Source of the DNA: Campylobacter concisus
GTDB taxonomy: Bacteria > Campylobacterota > Campylobacteria > Campylobacterales > Campylobacteraceae
Assembly: GCF_003048595.2 (NCBI RefSeq)
Contig: NZ_CP049270.1
Coordinates: forward strand, 1,178,001-1,242,000
Direction: 5' to 3'
Length of the DNA: 64,000 nucleotides
This document shows, piece by piece, positions 25,623 to 34,682 of the stretch. The position numbers and the translations under genes were made by a program. Numbering within the stretch: position 1 is the stretch's first letter; each line of letters starts with the position of its first letter. The notes under the pieces are model-generated. The model did no database searches. It worked only from the letters and a program-made list of their open reading frames with translations, and was not told where the DNA came from.

Positions 25623-26960
25623 TTAAGCTAAAGCTTTTAGCATTCCGTTCATAACCATAGGTTTAAATCCGTAAATTTTAACCAGCCAACTCATATAGCT
25701 CTCCCTGGTAGCGCCGAAGCACTCTAACGTCGGAGCCGTTCCCTCCCAGTCGAACTCTACCATTATAGCCTTGCCGTATTTGGTGATAAAAGGGCAAGCC
25801 GTATATCCTGTAAATTTCTCGCTAGGTTCTCGTCCTTTTATCGTATCGGCTAAATTTTTAGCTAAAATCGGATACATTTTCCTAACGCTAGCCCCCGTTT
25901 TGCCGGCCGCAAATCCGCAAATATCGCCGATACCGAATATATTTTTAAATTTTGTACTTTGCAGGCTGTATTTATCGACGGCTAAAAAATTTAGCTTGTC
26001 GCCCTCTTTGGTTAGGCCGGCGCGAGCTAAAATTTCGCTTCCTTTTTGCTTAGGCGGCAAGTGAAGCCAGTCGTATTTTACGTCGATTAGCTCGGACGCG
26101 ATTTTATCTTCACCGTTTTGCCTATACGCCGTCCAAAACTCGAAAGTGGCGGTATTTGAGCTTTTATCGACGGCTACGATTTGGTGGCGAAGATTAAATT
26201 TTATCTTTCTTTTTATCATTATTTGAGTCATCGCCGCGGCATAAGTCGGATCGCCGAAAAGCTTGCCGCCGCCGACATAAAGATTAACGCTGCCTTTATC
26301 GCGGTTGCCGGCCAACCTCAGCCTATCTTCGCTCATGCAAGTTACTTTTTTATTTGCGCCGCTACATTTCATCGGGGTTTTTTGATCGCAAAACACCGCT
26401 GCACCGCCGTTTTGAGAGAATTTTTTCATCAACTCGTTGCTCTTTACGGCGCCTTGTAGAGTGTAGACGGAGGATATGTTGCCGCTCGTATCGTTAATAT
26501 CCTCTAAGCTTAGCCCCTTAACGGCTTCAAAGTCGTATTCCACGCCACTTGCTACGATTAGATAATCATATCCCAGCTCGCTCCCATCGTCTAGGACGAG
26601 TAGATTAGCTTCTGGCTTTATTTCCGATACGTTTTTGCGTATCCACTCGGTTCCTTGCGGGATATAATCCGCTTTTTCGTAAACGACGTCGCTAGCTTCG
26701 TAAATTCCGACGGCGATTAGCGTAAAGCCCGGCTGGTAGTAAAATTTCTCGTCTTTATCCACGAGAATTACCTTGGCGTTAGGCATATCTCTTCTAAGTT
26801 TAGCCGCCAACGCGATACCGCTAAGTCCCGCGCCCATTATGACGATTTTAGAATTTATATCGTCGTTTTCGCCGCCCGTTACCGAGCAACCGCTCATACT
26901 CGCGGCTAGTCCCGCGGCCCCCATTAGCTTTAAAGCGTCTCTTCTTTGCAGTCCTTTCAT
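25623..26960 (-). CDS. Exported sulfide:quinone oxidoreductase-like flavoprotein
   Basis: A 445-residue FAD enzyme of the SQR/flavocytochrome c sulfide dehydrogenase type. The N terminus has a twin-arginine motif RRDALKLMG and a possible lipobox ending SGC, so it is exported folded. The FAD loop is VIMGAGLSGIALAAKL. TPMKCSGANKKVTC corresponds to the conserved TPxKCxGAPxK region with one catalytic cysteine; the second is in FGIGDICGFAAGKTGASVRK. It would oxidise sulfide to polysulfide with electrons to quinone. It lies downstream of a Crp/Fnr gene, with a palindromic site in between, and upstream of two DUF2892 genes. Confidence 0.88.
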   Translation of the reverse strand: MKGLQRRDALKLMGAAGLAASMSGCSVTGGENDDINSKIVIMGAGLSGIALAAKLRRDMPNAKVILVDKDEKFYYQPGFTLIAVGIYEASDVVYEKADYIPQGTEWIRKNVSEIKPEANLLVLDDGSELGYDYLIVASGVEYDFEAVKGLSLEDINDTSGNISSVYTLQGAVKSNELMKKFSQNGGAAVFCDQKTPMKCSGANKKVTCMSEDRLRLAGNRDKGSVNLYVGGGKLFGDPTYAAAMTQIMIKRKIKFNLRHQIVAVDKSSNTATFEFWTAYRQNGEDKIASELIDVKYDWLHLPPKQKGSEILARAGLTKEGDKLNFLAVDKYSLQSTKFKNIFGIGDICGFAAGKTGASVRKMYPILAKNLADTIKGREPSEKFTGYTACPFITKYGKAIMVEFDWEGTAPTLECFGATRESYMSWLVKIYGFKPMVMNGMLKALA

Positions 26961-27016
26961 AAATTCTCCTTTTAAACGAGTTTATGAAATGCTACCTAAA
27001 AAAGGCCGTCCTCTCC

Positions 27017-27029
27017 GTAACAAAGTTAC
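27017..27029. promoter_or_regulatory. Candidate operator 1, GTAAC-N3-GTTAC
   Basis: A perfect 13-bp palindrome GTAACAAAGTTAC between the Crp/Fnr gene and the SQR-like gene, 57 bases before the latter's ATG. A near-identical site lies upstream of the Crp/Fnr gene. TAAC/GTTA half-sites resemble those of Crp-family regulators such as NssR, with a spacing of 3 rather than 4 inside them. Confidence 0.65.
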
Positions 27030-27044
27030 CTTAAAACGAGAATT

Positions 27045-27689
27045 TTAAGAAACAAGCTTTATTTCGCCGCGACTTTGCGTTATTTGTCCGCTTCTCTCAA
27101 GCTCTTTTAGCACCCTAGATACCGCCTCTCTAGCGCTTCCTAGGTGATTCGCCAGCTCTTCGTGAGTTATTTTTATAAAATTTTCGTTTAGATTTTCGAT
27201 GCTTTGGGATAAAAAATTCATAATCCGCGCCGAAAGCGGCGAAAACAAAGCCTGCTCCATAACGTTTATCGTTCTGGCAAACCGATCGGCTACGATTTTT
27301 AGAGTAAAATTTAAAATACTCGGATATTTTTCTTTAAGAGGTTTGTAAATCCGCGCCGGAATAACGATGATCTCGCTATCTTGCTCGATTTCGACGCTTA
27401 CTTTATTTTCTAGCGAATTTATAGAACACGTATCGCACAGCACGCAACTCTCGTCTTTAGTTAGCCTAAATATCGTTATTTCCTTTGCGTTAGACGATAC
27501 GAATGCCCTTAAAACGCCTTTTAGTATAAGGATAAATCCAAAGCAATCGTTTCCGGAGTAAAATATATCGCCCTTTTTTACGGTTTTTAGATATGCGTTA
27601 TCAAAGATCGCATTTAGATCCTCGCTTGCTAGATCGAAATTATTCGTAAATCTCTCGCGCAAAATTTCTTTTAACTCTTCGCTTAGCAT
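27045..27689 (-). CDS. Crp/Fnr family transcriptional regulator with CxxCxxC
   Basis: A 214-residue regulator: cyclic-nucleotide-binding fold (about 20-120), dimer helix, and a C-terminal winged helix with LANHLGSAREAVSRVLKELERSG, whose recognition helix resembles other Fnr-like proteins. The sensor domain has cysteines C49 and CVLCDTC (C82, C85, C88). This is not the N-terminal Fnr cluster pattern, but could sense redox or sulfur species. It is the first gene of the unit with the SQR-like flavoprotein and divergent from the TDT transporter, so all are probably its targets. The ligand is unknown. Confidence 0.92.
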   Translation of the reverse strand: MLSEELKEILRERFTNNFDLASEDLNAIFDNAYLKTVKKGDIFYSGNDCFGFILILKGVLRAFVSSNAKEITIFRLTKDESCVLCDTCSINSLENKVSVEIEQDSEIIVIPARIYKPLKEKYPSILNFTLKIVADRFARTINVMEQALFSPLSARIMNFLSQSIENLNENFIKITHEELANHLGSAREAVSRVLKELERSGQITQSRGEIKLVS

Positions 27690-27700
27690 TTTGCCCTTTC

Positions 27701-27713
27701 GTGACTTCGTTAC
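27701..27713. promoter_or_regulatory. Candidate operator 2, GTGAC-N3-GTTAC
   Basis: A copy of operator 1 with one mismatch in the palindrome, 12 bases upstream of the Crp/Fnr ATG and within the divergent region shared with the TDT transporter gene. Its place near the start fits autorepression. Confidence 0.6.
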
Positions 27714-27772
27714 AAAAATTTAACCTTATTATAGGTAATATTGCATAAAAATTTAATACGAAAAGAAAAACA

Positions 27773-28732
27773 ATGCACGACGTTAAGCAAAACGACTCGC
27801 AAAGCAAAATAAAATCGCTTCCGATTATGCTTTTTGCCGGTACTATGGGGCTTGGAGGGCTTTGCGCGGCTTATAAGAAACTAAGCGAAATATTTGATTT
27901 ACCGGGCGAGATATTCTCGGCGCTTAGAGCGCTAGACTGCACGGTATTTTGCCTACTTTCGGCGTTTTACCTCTTTAAGCTTTTAAAATTTAAAGAAGAA
28001 GTAAAGGCCGAATTTTCGCACCCTATAAAGATAAATTTTTTCGGCGGGTTTATCATCTCGCTTTTTCTTTTAGCTCTAGCCTACAAAGACGCGCCGCTAC
28101 TATACTACTCGCTTTTTTACGCGGCTTTAGGCTTACAAACGATTTTTACGCTTTACGTAATTTCTTTTTGGATCGACGAAAAATTCGATATCGCGACGCT
28201 AAATCCGGCATGGTTTATCCCCGTAGTGGGCAACTTGCTAATCCCGATCATAGCCGAAAAATCTCAAGCGATCTGGTATTATTTTAGTTTGGGGCTATTT
28301 TTCTGGATTATTTTATTCGCCGTTATATTTTATAGGTTAGTTTTTTGCGATAAGTTAGCCGATAAATTCGTCCCGACGCTAGTCATTACGCTAGCGCCGC
28401 CGGCTATGGCGTTTTTGGGATACGTAAAATTAACCGAGCGATTCGACGCTTTTGCGGCGATACTGCTTAATATAAACGTATTTTTCGCCGCGCTTATACT
28501 TTTTTCGTATAAAAGATTTATTAAACTCAAATTCGCCCTATCGTGGTGGGCTTTTACCTTCCCGACGGCCGCTAGCTCTATAGCGTTTTTAAAAGCTTAC
28601 GAAATTACGCAAAGCGATTTTTATTTAGTTTTAGGCGTCGGCGCTTTTACGGCTCTAGTCGCTTCGATTTTGATAGTCGGGTTTTTAACGGTTAAATCTA
28701 TAATAAACGGCGAAATTTTTTCGGAAAAATAG
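27773..28732 (+). CDS. TDT/SLAC1-type anion transporter
   Basis: A 319-residue membrane protein with about ten hydrophobic helices, opening with SLPIMLFAGTMGLGGLCAAYKK, the family signature with conserved glycines and the helix that lines the pore. The TDT family includes TehA, the plant channel SLAC1 and the sulfite exporter SSU1. Divergent from a Crp/Fnr gene and next to an SQR-like gene, it may export sulfite, thiosulfate or another sulfur anion. The inner sequence cannot fix its substrate. The composition is CG-rich compared with the core genes. Confidence 0.88.
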   Translation: MHDVKQNDSQSKIKSLPIMLFAGTMGLGGLCAAYKKLSEIFDLPGEIFSALRALDCTVFCLLSAFYLFKLLKFKEEVKAEFSHPIKINFFGGFIISLFLLALAYKDAPLLYYSLFYAALGLQTIFTLYVISFWIDEKFDIATLNPAWFIPVVGNLLIPIIAEKSQAIWYYFSLGLFFWIILFAVIFYRLVFCDKLADKFVPTLVITLAPPAMAFLGYVKLTERFDAFAAILLNINVFFAALILFSYKRFIKLKFALSWWAFTFPTAASSIAFLKAYEITQSDFYLVLGVGAFTALVASILIVGFLTVKSIINGEIFSEK

Positions 28733-28752
28733 CCTTAGCTCAAAAATTTACT

Positions 28753-29604
28753 TTAGTAGTATTCGTAGCTGATTTCCAGCTTTTTATATAGGCCGATTTC
28801 CGTTATGTCGCCGTTTTCGTAGTATTTGTCCGCGGGCTTAAATTTGACCGAGGTTTTACGCGTCAAATTTCCACGCTCGTCCCTCGTTATGTCTTTAAAC
28901 TGCAAAATTTGCCAGATTTTTGCCTGGGAGCCGAAGTAATTTACCGACGTATACTCCATCTCGTCGCCGTTTGCGGCGTAGTAATAAACCCATTTTGAGC
29001 CCGGGGCTTGCGTGATTTTTTCGTATTCGCCGTTTGGCTTGCGCTCGAAGCTTATCTCTATGCCATGCTGCGGCTCCATATTATTTTCTATCCGCGTTAA
29101 AACGCCCTTTTCGTCGTAGACATAGCTATCGTCCGTCACTAGCGTCCCGCCCGAATACGCCGCCCGAGCAATCATTTTGCCGTCCTTGCCGTAAGTGGTT
29201 TTCTCCGTGCGCGGGTAAAATTTATCCTCAACATGCTGCTCTTTGGCCGTCGCGACTAAATTTTCGCCGTCAAATTCGTATTCGTAGAGATAAACGGCGC
29301 TATCTTGATACTTTTTGCGCATTAGCCCGTCTTTGCCGTATTCAAACAAAACCGAGCTGTTTGGCACGCCGTTTATATGCTCGGTTTCTTGCAGTATATA
29401 GCCGTTTTCGTTAAACTCCGTCCGCTTTACGCGTGTATTTTCTAGCGTGCCGGAGCCGTCTATAGAGTATTCGTACTCCGTAGCCGTCATGCTTTTGACC
29501 TCGCCTTTTAGATCCTTTTTGCTCCAGTCGCTTTCGGGTAAAACGGCCGAGTTTAGATAGCAAACCGCCGATGCCGCCGCTAAAATAGCCTTTAAAATTT
29601 TCAT
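28753..29604 (-). CDS. Secreted protein with YD/RHS-like repeats
   Basis: A 283-residue protein with a signal peptide (about 1-20) and a series of short strands of the type RTEFNENGYILQETEHING, FEYGKDGLMRKKYQD and YVYDEKGVLTRIENN. Each ends in a turn with glycine and is spaced by about 25-35 residues, as in YD/RHS beta-wraps and the MORN-like output tracks. There is no toxin domain. It is not obviously linked to its neighbours. Composition is foreign-like. Function unknown. Confidence 0.82.
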   Translation of the reverse strand: MKILKAILAAASAVCYLNSAVLPESDWSKKDLKGEVKSMTATEYEYSIDGSGTLENTRVKRTEFNENGYILQETEHINGVPNSSVLFEYGKDGLMRKKYQDSAVYLYEYEFDGENLVATAKEQHVEDKFYPRTEKTTYGKDGKMIARAAYSGGTLVTDDSYVYDEKGVLTRIENNMEPQHGIEISFERKPNGEYEKITQAPGSKWVYYYAANGDEMEYTSVNYFGSQAKIWQILQFKDITRDERGNLTRKTSVKFKPADKYYENGDITEIGLYKKLEISYEYY

Positions 29605-29630
29605 TTTTATCCTTTTTCAAATCACGCAAA

Positions 29631-29648
29631 GCCTAGATTAGTTTAGGC
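29631..29648. terminator. Hairpin in the gap before the DUF4299 gene end
   Basis: GCCTA (29631-29635) pairs with TAGGC (29644-29648), with T-rich flanks. It lies in the 168-base gap between two minus-strand genes. Weak support. Confidence 0.4.
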
Positions 29649-29772
29649 TAAAAAGCGGCAATACCAGTAAAATTCTATCTTTTACGAGTTTAAATCCGCG
29701 CTTGAAACCGACTTAAATTTTTAAGCAAGCCTGAGGCGAATTTTCATTTTCGAGTGGTTTATTAACTTAAAA

Positions 29773-30669
29773 CTAAGCTTCATTTGCCTTTTTAAAAATT
29801 TCTCTCATCTCTTCTTCGCTAAGCGGCTCAACCAGTATATTTGCGGCGTCTATGAAGCGATATTTTTCTTTTGGCAAATTTGCCATAAAAGCGCCATATT
29901 CGCATTCGCCGAGCACGTGCGCGTCCCTATCGTCTACGCCGACTACTAGCGTAAGTATCCAGCGCGAGACCTTGCGTTCACCTAGGGCTTCTTGCGCTTG
30001 CCACGAAGGAGAGGGAGCGTAAGGCAAGATGGTCGGTAAATTTTCACTAAGCGTATATGCACCAAAAATTTCATTCCCATTTTTATCTTCGTATAAATTC
30101 TCTCTTGCACTATAAGCGTCAAGATACTGCACCTGCCTCATCATCTCATCAAATTTAGCCGCAGGGCTAGTACTTGCAAAAATTTCATCTATCATAACCG
30201 CGTCAAACGCCACATCTCGCTCCACGCCATAGATATAAAGCGTTTGATTTTTCTCTCTTGCGTCCTTTAGAGCTTCGAGTCCCCACATTATATCAGCTTC
30301 ATAATCAAATTTTAAAATTTGCTCTTCATCGTAAATTTCCTCGTTATCGCACTCTATTGGTGAGCCAATTTTGGCTGAGAGCTTTGAGAGTAGCTCAAGC
30401 GCGATCCGCCAGTCGCCAACGCCGCTTGGAGTGCAGACTCGAACGATATATTTGCCGTCTTCATAGTTTAGCTCAAAACCGCGAGCACTCTTTTGCCGTA
30501 CGCCTGATATCATCACGTTTTCGTTTAGCGAAAGCTCGCTCGGCTCGTCGTTTTGACCATTAAAAAAGCAAAATCCCTCTATAACCTCTGAAATTTCACG
30601 CTCGCTTAGCGCCTTTTCATATCCGCCGAAAAGTTTCTTTTTATTTTTTACCTTAAATGCTATGCTCAT
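29773..30669 (-). CDS. DUF4299 family protein
   Basis: A 298-residue soluble protein starting MSIAFKVKNKKKLFGGYEKALS, a start I associate with DUF4299. The body is acidic, with WRIALELLSKLSAKIGSPIE and YDEEQILKFDYEADIMWGLEAL, and has no signal or membrane segment. No enzymatic motif can be named. It lies 19 bases after the DsrE-like gene and could be cotranscribed with it. Composition is intermediate between the core and the preceding segment. Confidence 0.82.
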   Translation of the reverse strand: MSIAFKVKNKKKLFGGYEKALSEREISEVIEGFCFFNGQNDEPSELSLNENVMISGVRQKSARGFELNYEDGKYIVRVCTPSGVGDWRIALELLSKLSAKIGSPIECDNEEIYDEEQILKFDYEADIMWGLEALKDAREKNQTLYIYGVERDVAFDAVMIDEIFASTSPAAKFDEMMRQVQYLDAYSARENLYEDKNGNEIFGAYTLSENLPTILPYAPSPSWQAQEALGERKVSRWILTLVVGVDDRDAHVLGECEYGAFMANLPKEKYRFIDAANILVEPLSEEEMREIFKKANEA

Positions 30670-30688
30670 AAATTCTCTTTCGCCTACT

Positions 30689-31048
30689 CTAAAACGTCAT
30701 CACTTGATCGCACTGCCTAACCCACTCGGACAAGATATCCATGCTGCCTTTCACTTCAGCCTCGAAATAAGGCTCTCCCGCATGCAAACCGCACCTCGTT
30801 TGGCAGCTACCGCAAACCTTTAACATAGCGCCGCTAGCGTAAAGCTCCTTTAACATCGCTACTAGATCTACGTCGTAGTCTTCCGGCTTTTTGGTGCTAT
30901 TTCGCGCAAGATCGACCGCGTCGTTCATTAGAAAAATTCTAACCTCTTCGCCTTTTTCTTTTAGCGTTTTAGCTAGCCTTAATGCGTTGTAAGCATTATC
31001 GGTACCGTTGTATGGTTGATTTGTAAGTATAAATAGAAATTTTTTCAT
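30689..31048 (-). CDS. DsrE/DsrF-like sulfur-relay family protein
   Basis: A 119-residue protein with the DsrE fold: KKFLFILTNQPYNGTDNAYNALRLAKTL then VRIFLMNDAVDLAR and LKVCGSCQTRCGLHAGE. The cysteines C80, C83 and C87 lie where sulfur-carrying residues of this family are placed. Family members pass sulfane sulfur between proteins. It is about 3.6 kb from the SQR-like gene, so a shared sulfur role is possible but not close-linked. AAAAGGAG precedes the ATG. Confidence 0.87.
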   Translation of the reverse strand: MKKFLFILTNQPYNGTDNAYNALRLAKTLKEKGEEVRIFLMNDAVDLARNSTKKPEDYDVDLVAMLKELYASGAMLKVCGSCQTRCGLHAGEPYFEAEVKGSMDILSEWVRQCDQVMTF

Positions 31049-31122
31049 CTTTTTCTCCTTTTGCCAAAAATGTAGCGCAAACCGAGCAAATTTTAGCCAA
31101 GCTATATAAAAAGAGGCTAAAT

Positions 31123-31722
31123 TTATCTAAAAAGTAAAAGTACGCCGATCGTGCAGACGATAATGGCGGTGCAAATTTCAAGCAGCCTTAGGTGCGTTTG
31201 TAAAAATTTCTTTAGCATAGCTCCGCCAAGCGCATAGATATTTAGCGAGCAAAACTCGATGAAAACGAGCGTTGCCGTGATCGCGCACATACGAGTTAGG
31301 CTAAAGGGATCTTCTTTATCCAAAAATATAGGCAGTAAAGCCGAGAAAAATATCCATGCCTTTGGATTTGTGATGCAAACAATGAGGCCGTTTATAAACA
31401 TCTGCTTTTTGCTTGGTAAATTTGAGACGTTTGTTATGCTAAGCTCGCCCTTGCCAAAAAGAAGCATCGCGCCAAGATAGAGCATATAAAGGCCTGCAAT
31501 GATGTTTAATGCCTTAAATGCGTACTCAAAATGATGAAGCATCACGCCCACGCCAAGCATACAGCAAAATGCCACGAAAGCAAGCGAAAGAAGCTGCCCG
31601 GTCATCATAATAAGCGAGTGCTTATAGCCAAAGCCCATACCGATACTCATCGCATAGGTCATGTTGATGCCTGGCATTAGCGAGATAGGAGTAAGTGTGG
31701 CGAAAAAGAGTAAGAAGTCCAT
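31123..31722 (-). CDS. LysE/RhtB family amino-acid exporter
   Basis: A 199-residue inner-membrane protein with six hydrophobic helices. The N terminus TPISLMPGINMTYAMSIGMGFGYKHSL matches the LysE family pattern of a conserved PGP-like turn followed by a glycine-rich helix, and LYMLYLGAMLLFGKGE follows. It exports amino acids or related compounds by proton exchange. The substrate is not determinable. It stands between the DsrE gene and a terminator cluster. Confidence 0.88.
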   Translation of the reverse strand: MDFLLFFATLTPISLMPGINMTYAMSIGMGFGYKHSLIMMTGQLLSLAFVAFCCMLGVGVMLHHFEYAFKALNIIAGLYMLYLGAMLLFGKGELSITNVSNLPSKKQMFINGLIVCITNPKAWIFFSALLPIFLDKEDPFSLTRMCAITATLVFIEFCSLNIYALGGAMLKKFLQTHLRLLEICTAIIVCTIGVLLLFR

Positions 31723-31754
31723 AAAAAGCCTTGAAATTTAGCTAACAAATATAA

Positions 31755-31804
31755 AAATTTAAGCTATAGATCTGATCCAGCAATCAAATTTATAGCTTAA
31801 ATTT
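31755..31804. terminator. 14-bp inverted repeat between lysE-like gene and ansA
   Basis: AAATTTAAGCTATA at 31755-31768 and TATAGCTTAAATTT at 31791-31804 form a perfect 14-bp stem with a 22-base loop. It lies downstream of ansA. Confidence 0.55.
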
Positions 31805-31808
31805 AAAA

Positions 31809-31824
31809 GGCGGGCCAAGCCGCC
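31809..31824. terminator. Intrinsic terminator of ansA
   Basis: GGCGG (31809-31813) and CCGCC (31820-31824). Minus-strand reading gives the stem and then TTTT; plus-strand reading also ends in TCTTTTTT, so it can work both ways. Confidence 0.8.
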
Positions 31825-31830
31825 TCTTTT

Positions 31831-32892
<1,062 letters not shown>

Positions 32893-32962
32893 TTAAAATT
32901 TGCAAAGTCATTATAATGCCATTTATTTAAAAAAATTATTAACTTCCAAATTTTATATTTAT

Positions 32963-33298
32963 TTAAAAAATTCTTATCAAAAACATATAAATTCCGGTTG
33001 AAATAACTATGCTAAGAAGGGTATTTTTAAATTTTAAATGCATCAAAATAGCTGTAAAAACTGCTACTATCTCGCTTAAACCATAAGGAAACTCGCTAAA
33101 TTTCGTATCTTTTAAGCCGTAGCAGACCAAAACGACCATTATCATCATGCCCATATGCTTCTCGATGGCATCCAAATAAGGGTTTGGCTTATAGTTTCTT
33201 AATGCATAAAACGGTGTCGCCCTTGTGATAAAAGTAGCCAAGGCACTTAAAAGCACCGCTATAAACAGTATCATTTCACTTGAATTTACACTTATCAA
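32963..33298 (-). CDS. azlD: AzlD-type branched-chain amino-acid export subunit
   Basis: A 111-residue protein with four hydrophobic helices and the AzlD core VLLSALATFITRATPFYAL. It is the small partner of AzlC in export of branched-chain amino acids. It probably starts with TTG at 33296-33298, overlapping the AzlC stop codon as TTGA. Confidence 0.9.
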   Translation of the reverse strand: MISVNSSEMILFIAVLLSALATFITRATPFYALRNYKPNPYLDAIEKHMGMMIMVVLVCYGLKDTKFSEFPYGLSEIVAVFTAILMHLKFKNTLLSIVISTGIYMFLIRIF

Positions 33299-33957
33299 AT
33301 TTTATCCTTAAACAAAAGCAAAAATATAAAACAAAGCGCCATCGAGCCAACAAGCACAAATTTAGCTGCAAATAGGCTCACTCCAAGCACGCCAAAAAAG
33401 GCCGCCGCAAAGAGCACGCGGTAGTTTCTATCATTTTTAAACATCTCGATGACGATCACTATAAAAAGCGAGGTCAAACTAAACTCAAGCCCCTTTGTAT
33501 CGGCCTTTATAAGATCGCCAAGTATCGCACCAAGAAGCGTCCCAGCCGCCCAGTAAGACCAAGAAAGGATATTTAGCCAGGTAAAGACAAAGCTGCGATC
33601 ACTCACATCCTTTAGCCCTAAATTTTTAAATATCGCAAAGGTCTCATCTGTTAGCAAAGCGATGTTTAAGAGCTTAAATTTGATCCCGCCATACTCTTTT
33701 AAAAGTGAAATTCCATAAAAAGTATGGCGTAAATTTACAAGGTAGCTCACGATAAAGACCTCAATATAGCTCGTGCCGACGCTAAAGAGCGAGAGCAACA
33801 TAAACTGCGCTGCTCCGCCGTAAGCTAGCGTACTAAGTGCCACGGCGATAAACGCGCTAACGCCCATGCTCTTTGCCAGCACGCCAAATGCGACGCCAAG
33901 TGGGAAATAGCCCATAAAAATAGGAATAGATAGTTTAAAAACGTAGTTAAATGTCAA
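33295..33957 (-). CDS. azlC: AzlC-type branched-chain amino-acid export subunit
   Basis: A 220-residue membrane protein with the family motif IFMGYFPLGVAFGVLAKSMG and YGGAAQFMLLSLF, about six helices. With AzlD it exports leucine, isoleucine, valine or analogues. The frame opens at TTG 33955-33957 with AAGGT upstream; the next ATG is too far inside. The two genes overlap by 4 bases and probably form a bicistronic unit. Confidence 0.92.
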   Translation of the reverse strand: MTFNYVFKLSIPIFMGYFPLGVAFGVLAKSMGVSAFIAVALSTLAYGGAAQFMLLSLFSVGTSYIEVFIVSYLVNLRHTFYGISLLKEYGGIKFKLLNIALLTDETFAIFKNLGLKDVSDRSFVFTWLNILSWSYWAAGTLLGAILGDLIKADTKGLEFSLTSLFIVIVIEMFKNDRNYRVLFAAAFFGVLGVSLFAAKFVLVGSMALCFIFLLLFKDKI

Positions 33958-34059
33958 ATTTTACCTTCATAAAAAGCCAAAATATTAGCAAAAATTTGAA
34001 AATAAGAGTAAAAATAGAGTTAAATTTTATAAAATGATAGAAATTTTTGGAGTTAAAAG

Positions 34060-34503
34060 ATGAAAAAGGTAATTCTAATTTTATTTTGTATTCTATTTTC
34101 TTGGGGTAAAAACTTAGATACCACTAAGCTTGAAAATGAATGTGCTTTAAACAACATAGAAAGCTGCACCGATCTTATATATATCTACCTTGACAACAAT
34201 GAGCGCGATAAAATGGCAGCTATGGCAAACAAAGCCTGCGAGCTAGGCAATCCACATAGCTGTCTATTTTTAGGAAATATATATCTACAAAAAGACACTC
34301 TAGTACAAGAGAAAGAAGAGGGGCTTAGACTTTATAATAAGGCTTGCCAACTAAAAAATGCATTTGCTTGCTATACTCTTGCGCTCATTTATGAAACTGG
34401 AGATGCTGGTATGTTGCAAGATAAAAATAGAGCAAAGAACTACTACAAAAAAGCCTGTGAGCTTGATTTGGAAGAAGCATGTAGTATGCTTAAAAATTTT
34501 TAA
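34060..34503 (+). CDS. Exported cysteine-rich Sel1-repeat protein (Hcp-like)
   Basis: A 147-residue protein with a signal peptide (about 1-18). Three or more Sel1-type repeats of about 36 residues follow, each ending with a cysteine pair seven to eight residues apart (KACELGNPHSCLFLG, KACQLKNAFACYTLA, KACELDLEEACSML). This disulfide-stitched layout is that of the Helicobacter cysteine-rich proteins. They are periplasmic or secreted and of uncertain function, some interacting with host cells. It is preceded by TTTTGGAG. Confidence 0.87.
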   Translation: MKKVILILFCILFSWGKNLDTTKLENECALNNIESCTDLIYIYLDNNERDKMAAMANKACELGNPHSCLFLGNIYLQKDTLVQEKEEGLRLYNKACQLKNAFACYTLALIYETGDAGMLQDKNRAKNYYKKACELDLEEACSMLKNF

Positions 34504-34514
34504 TTAAACAAAAG

Positions 34515-34682
34515 ATGCTTTTATTCTTGCTCTTAAGAGCAGAAATTTTAGATGAGATATATCAAAGCGATAGCAGGATAAGAGAAAATTTTACAGGCAG
34601 TTACAAAGATGCCTTAAAAATTTATAATTCATCAAGCAACAATAGTACTGCCAAATTTATATTAATGCGTCTGCTTTATTGA
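34515..34682 (+). CDS. Possible 55-aa ORF or gene remnant
   Basis: An open frame from ATG 34515 encodes a leucine-rich start followed by a charged helical segment (ILDEIYQSDSRIRENF). There is no convincing ribosome site. It overlaps the minus-strand 37-aa gene by 21 bases. It may be the tail of a decayed Sel1-type or other gene, or chance. Confidence 0.25.
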   Translation: MLLFLLLRAEILDEIYQSDSRIRENFTGSYKDALKIYNSSSNNSTAKFILMRLLY

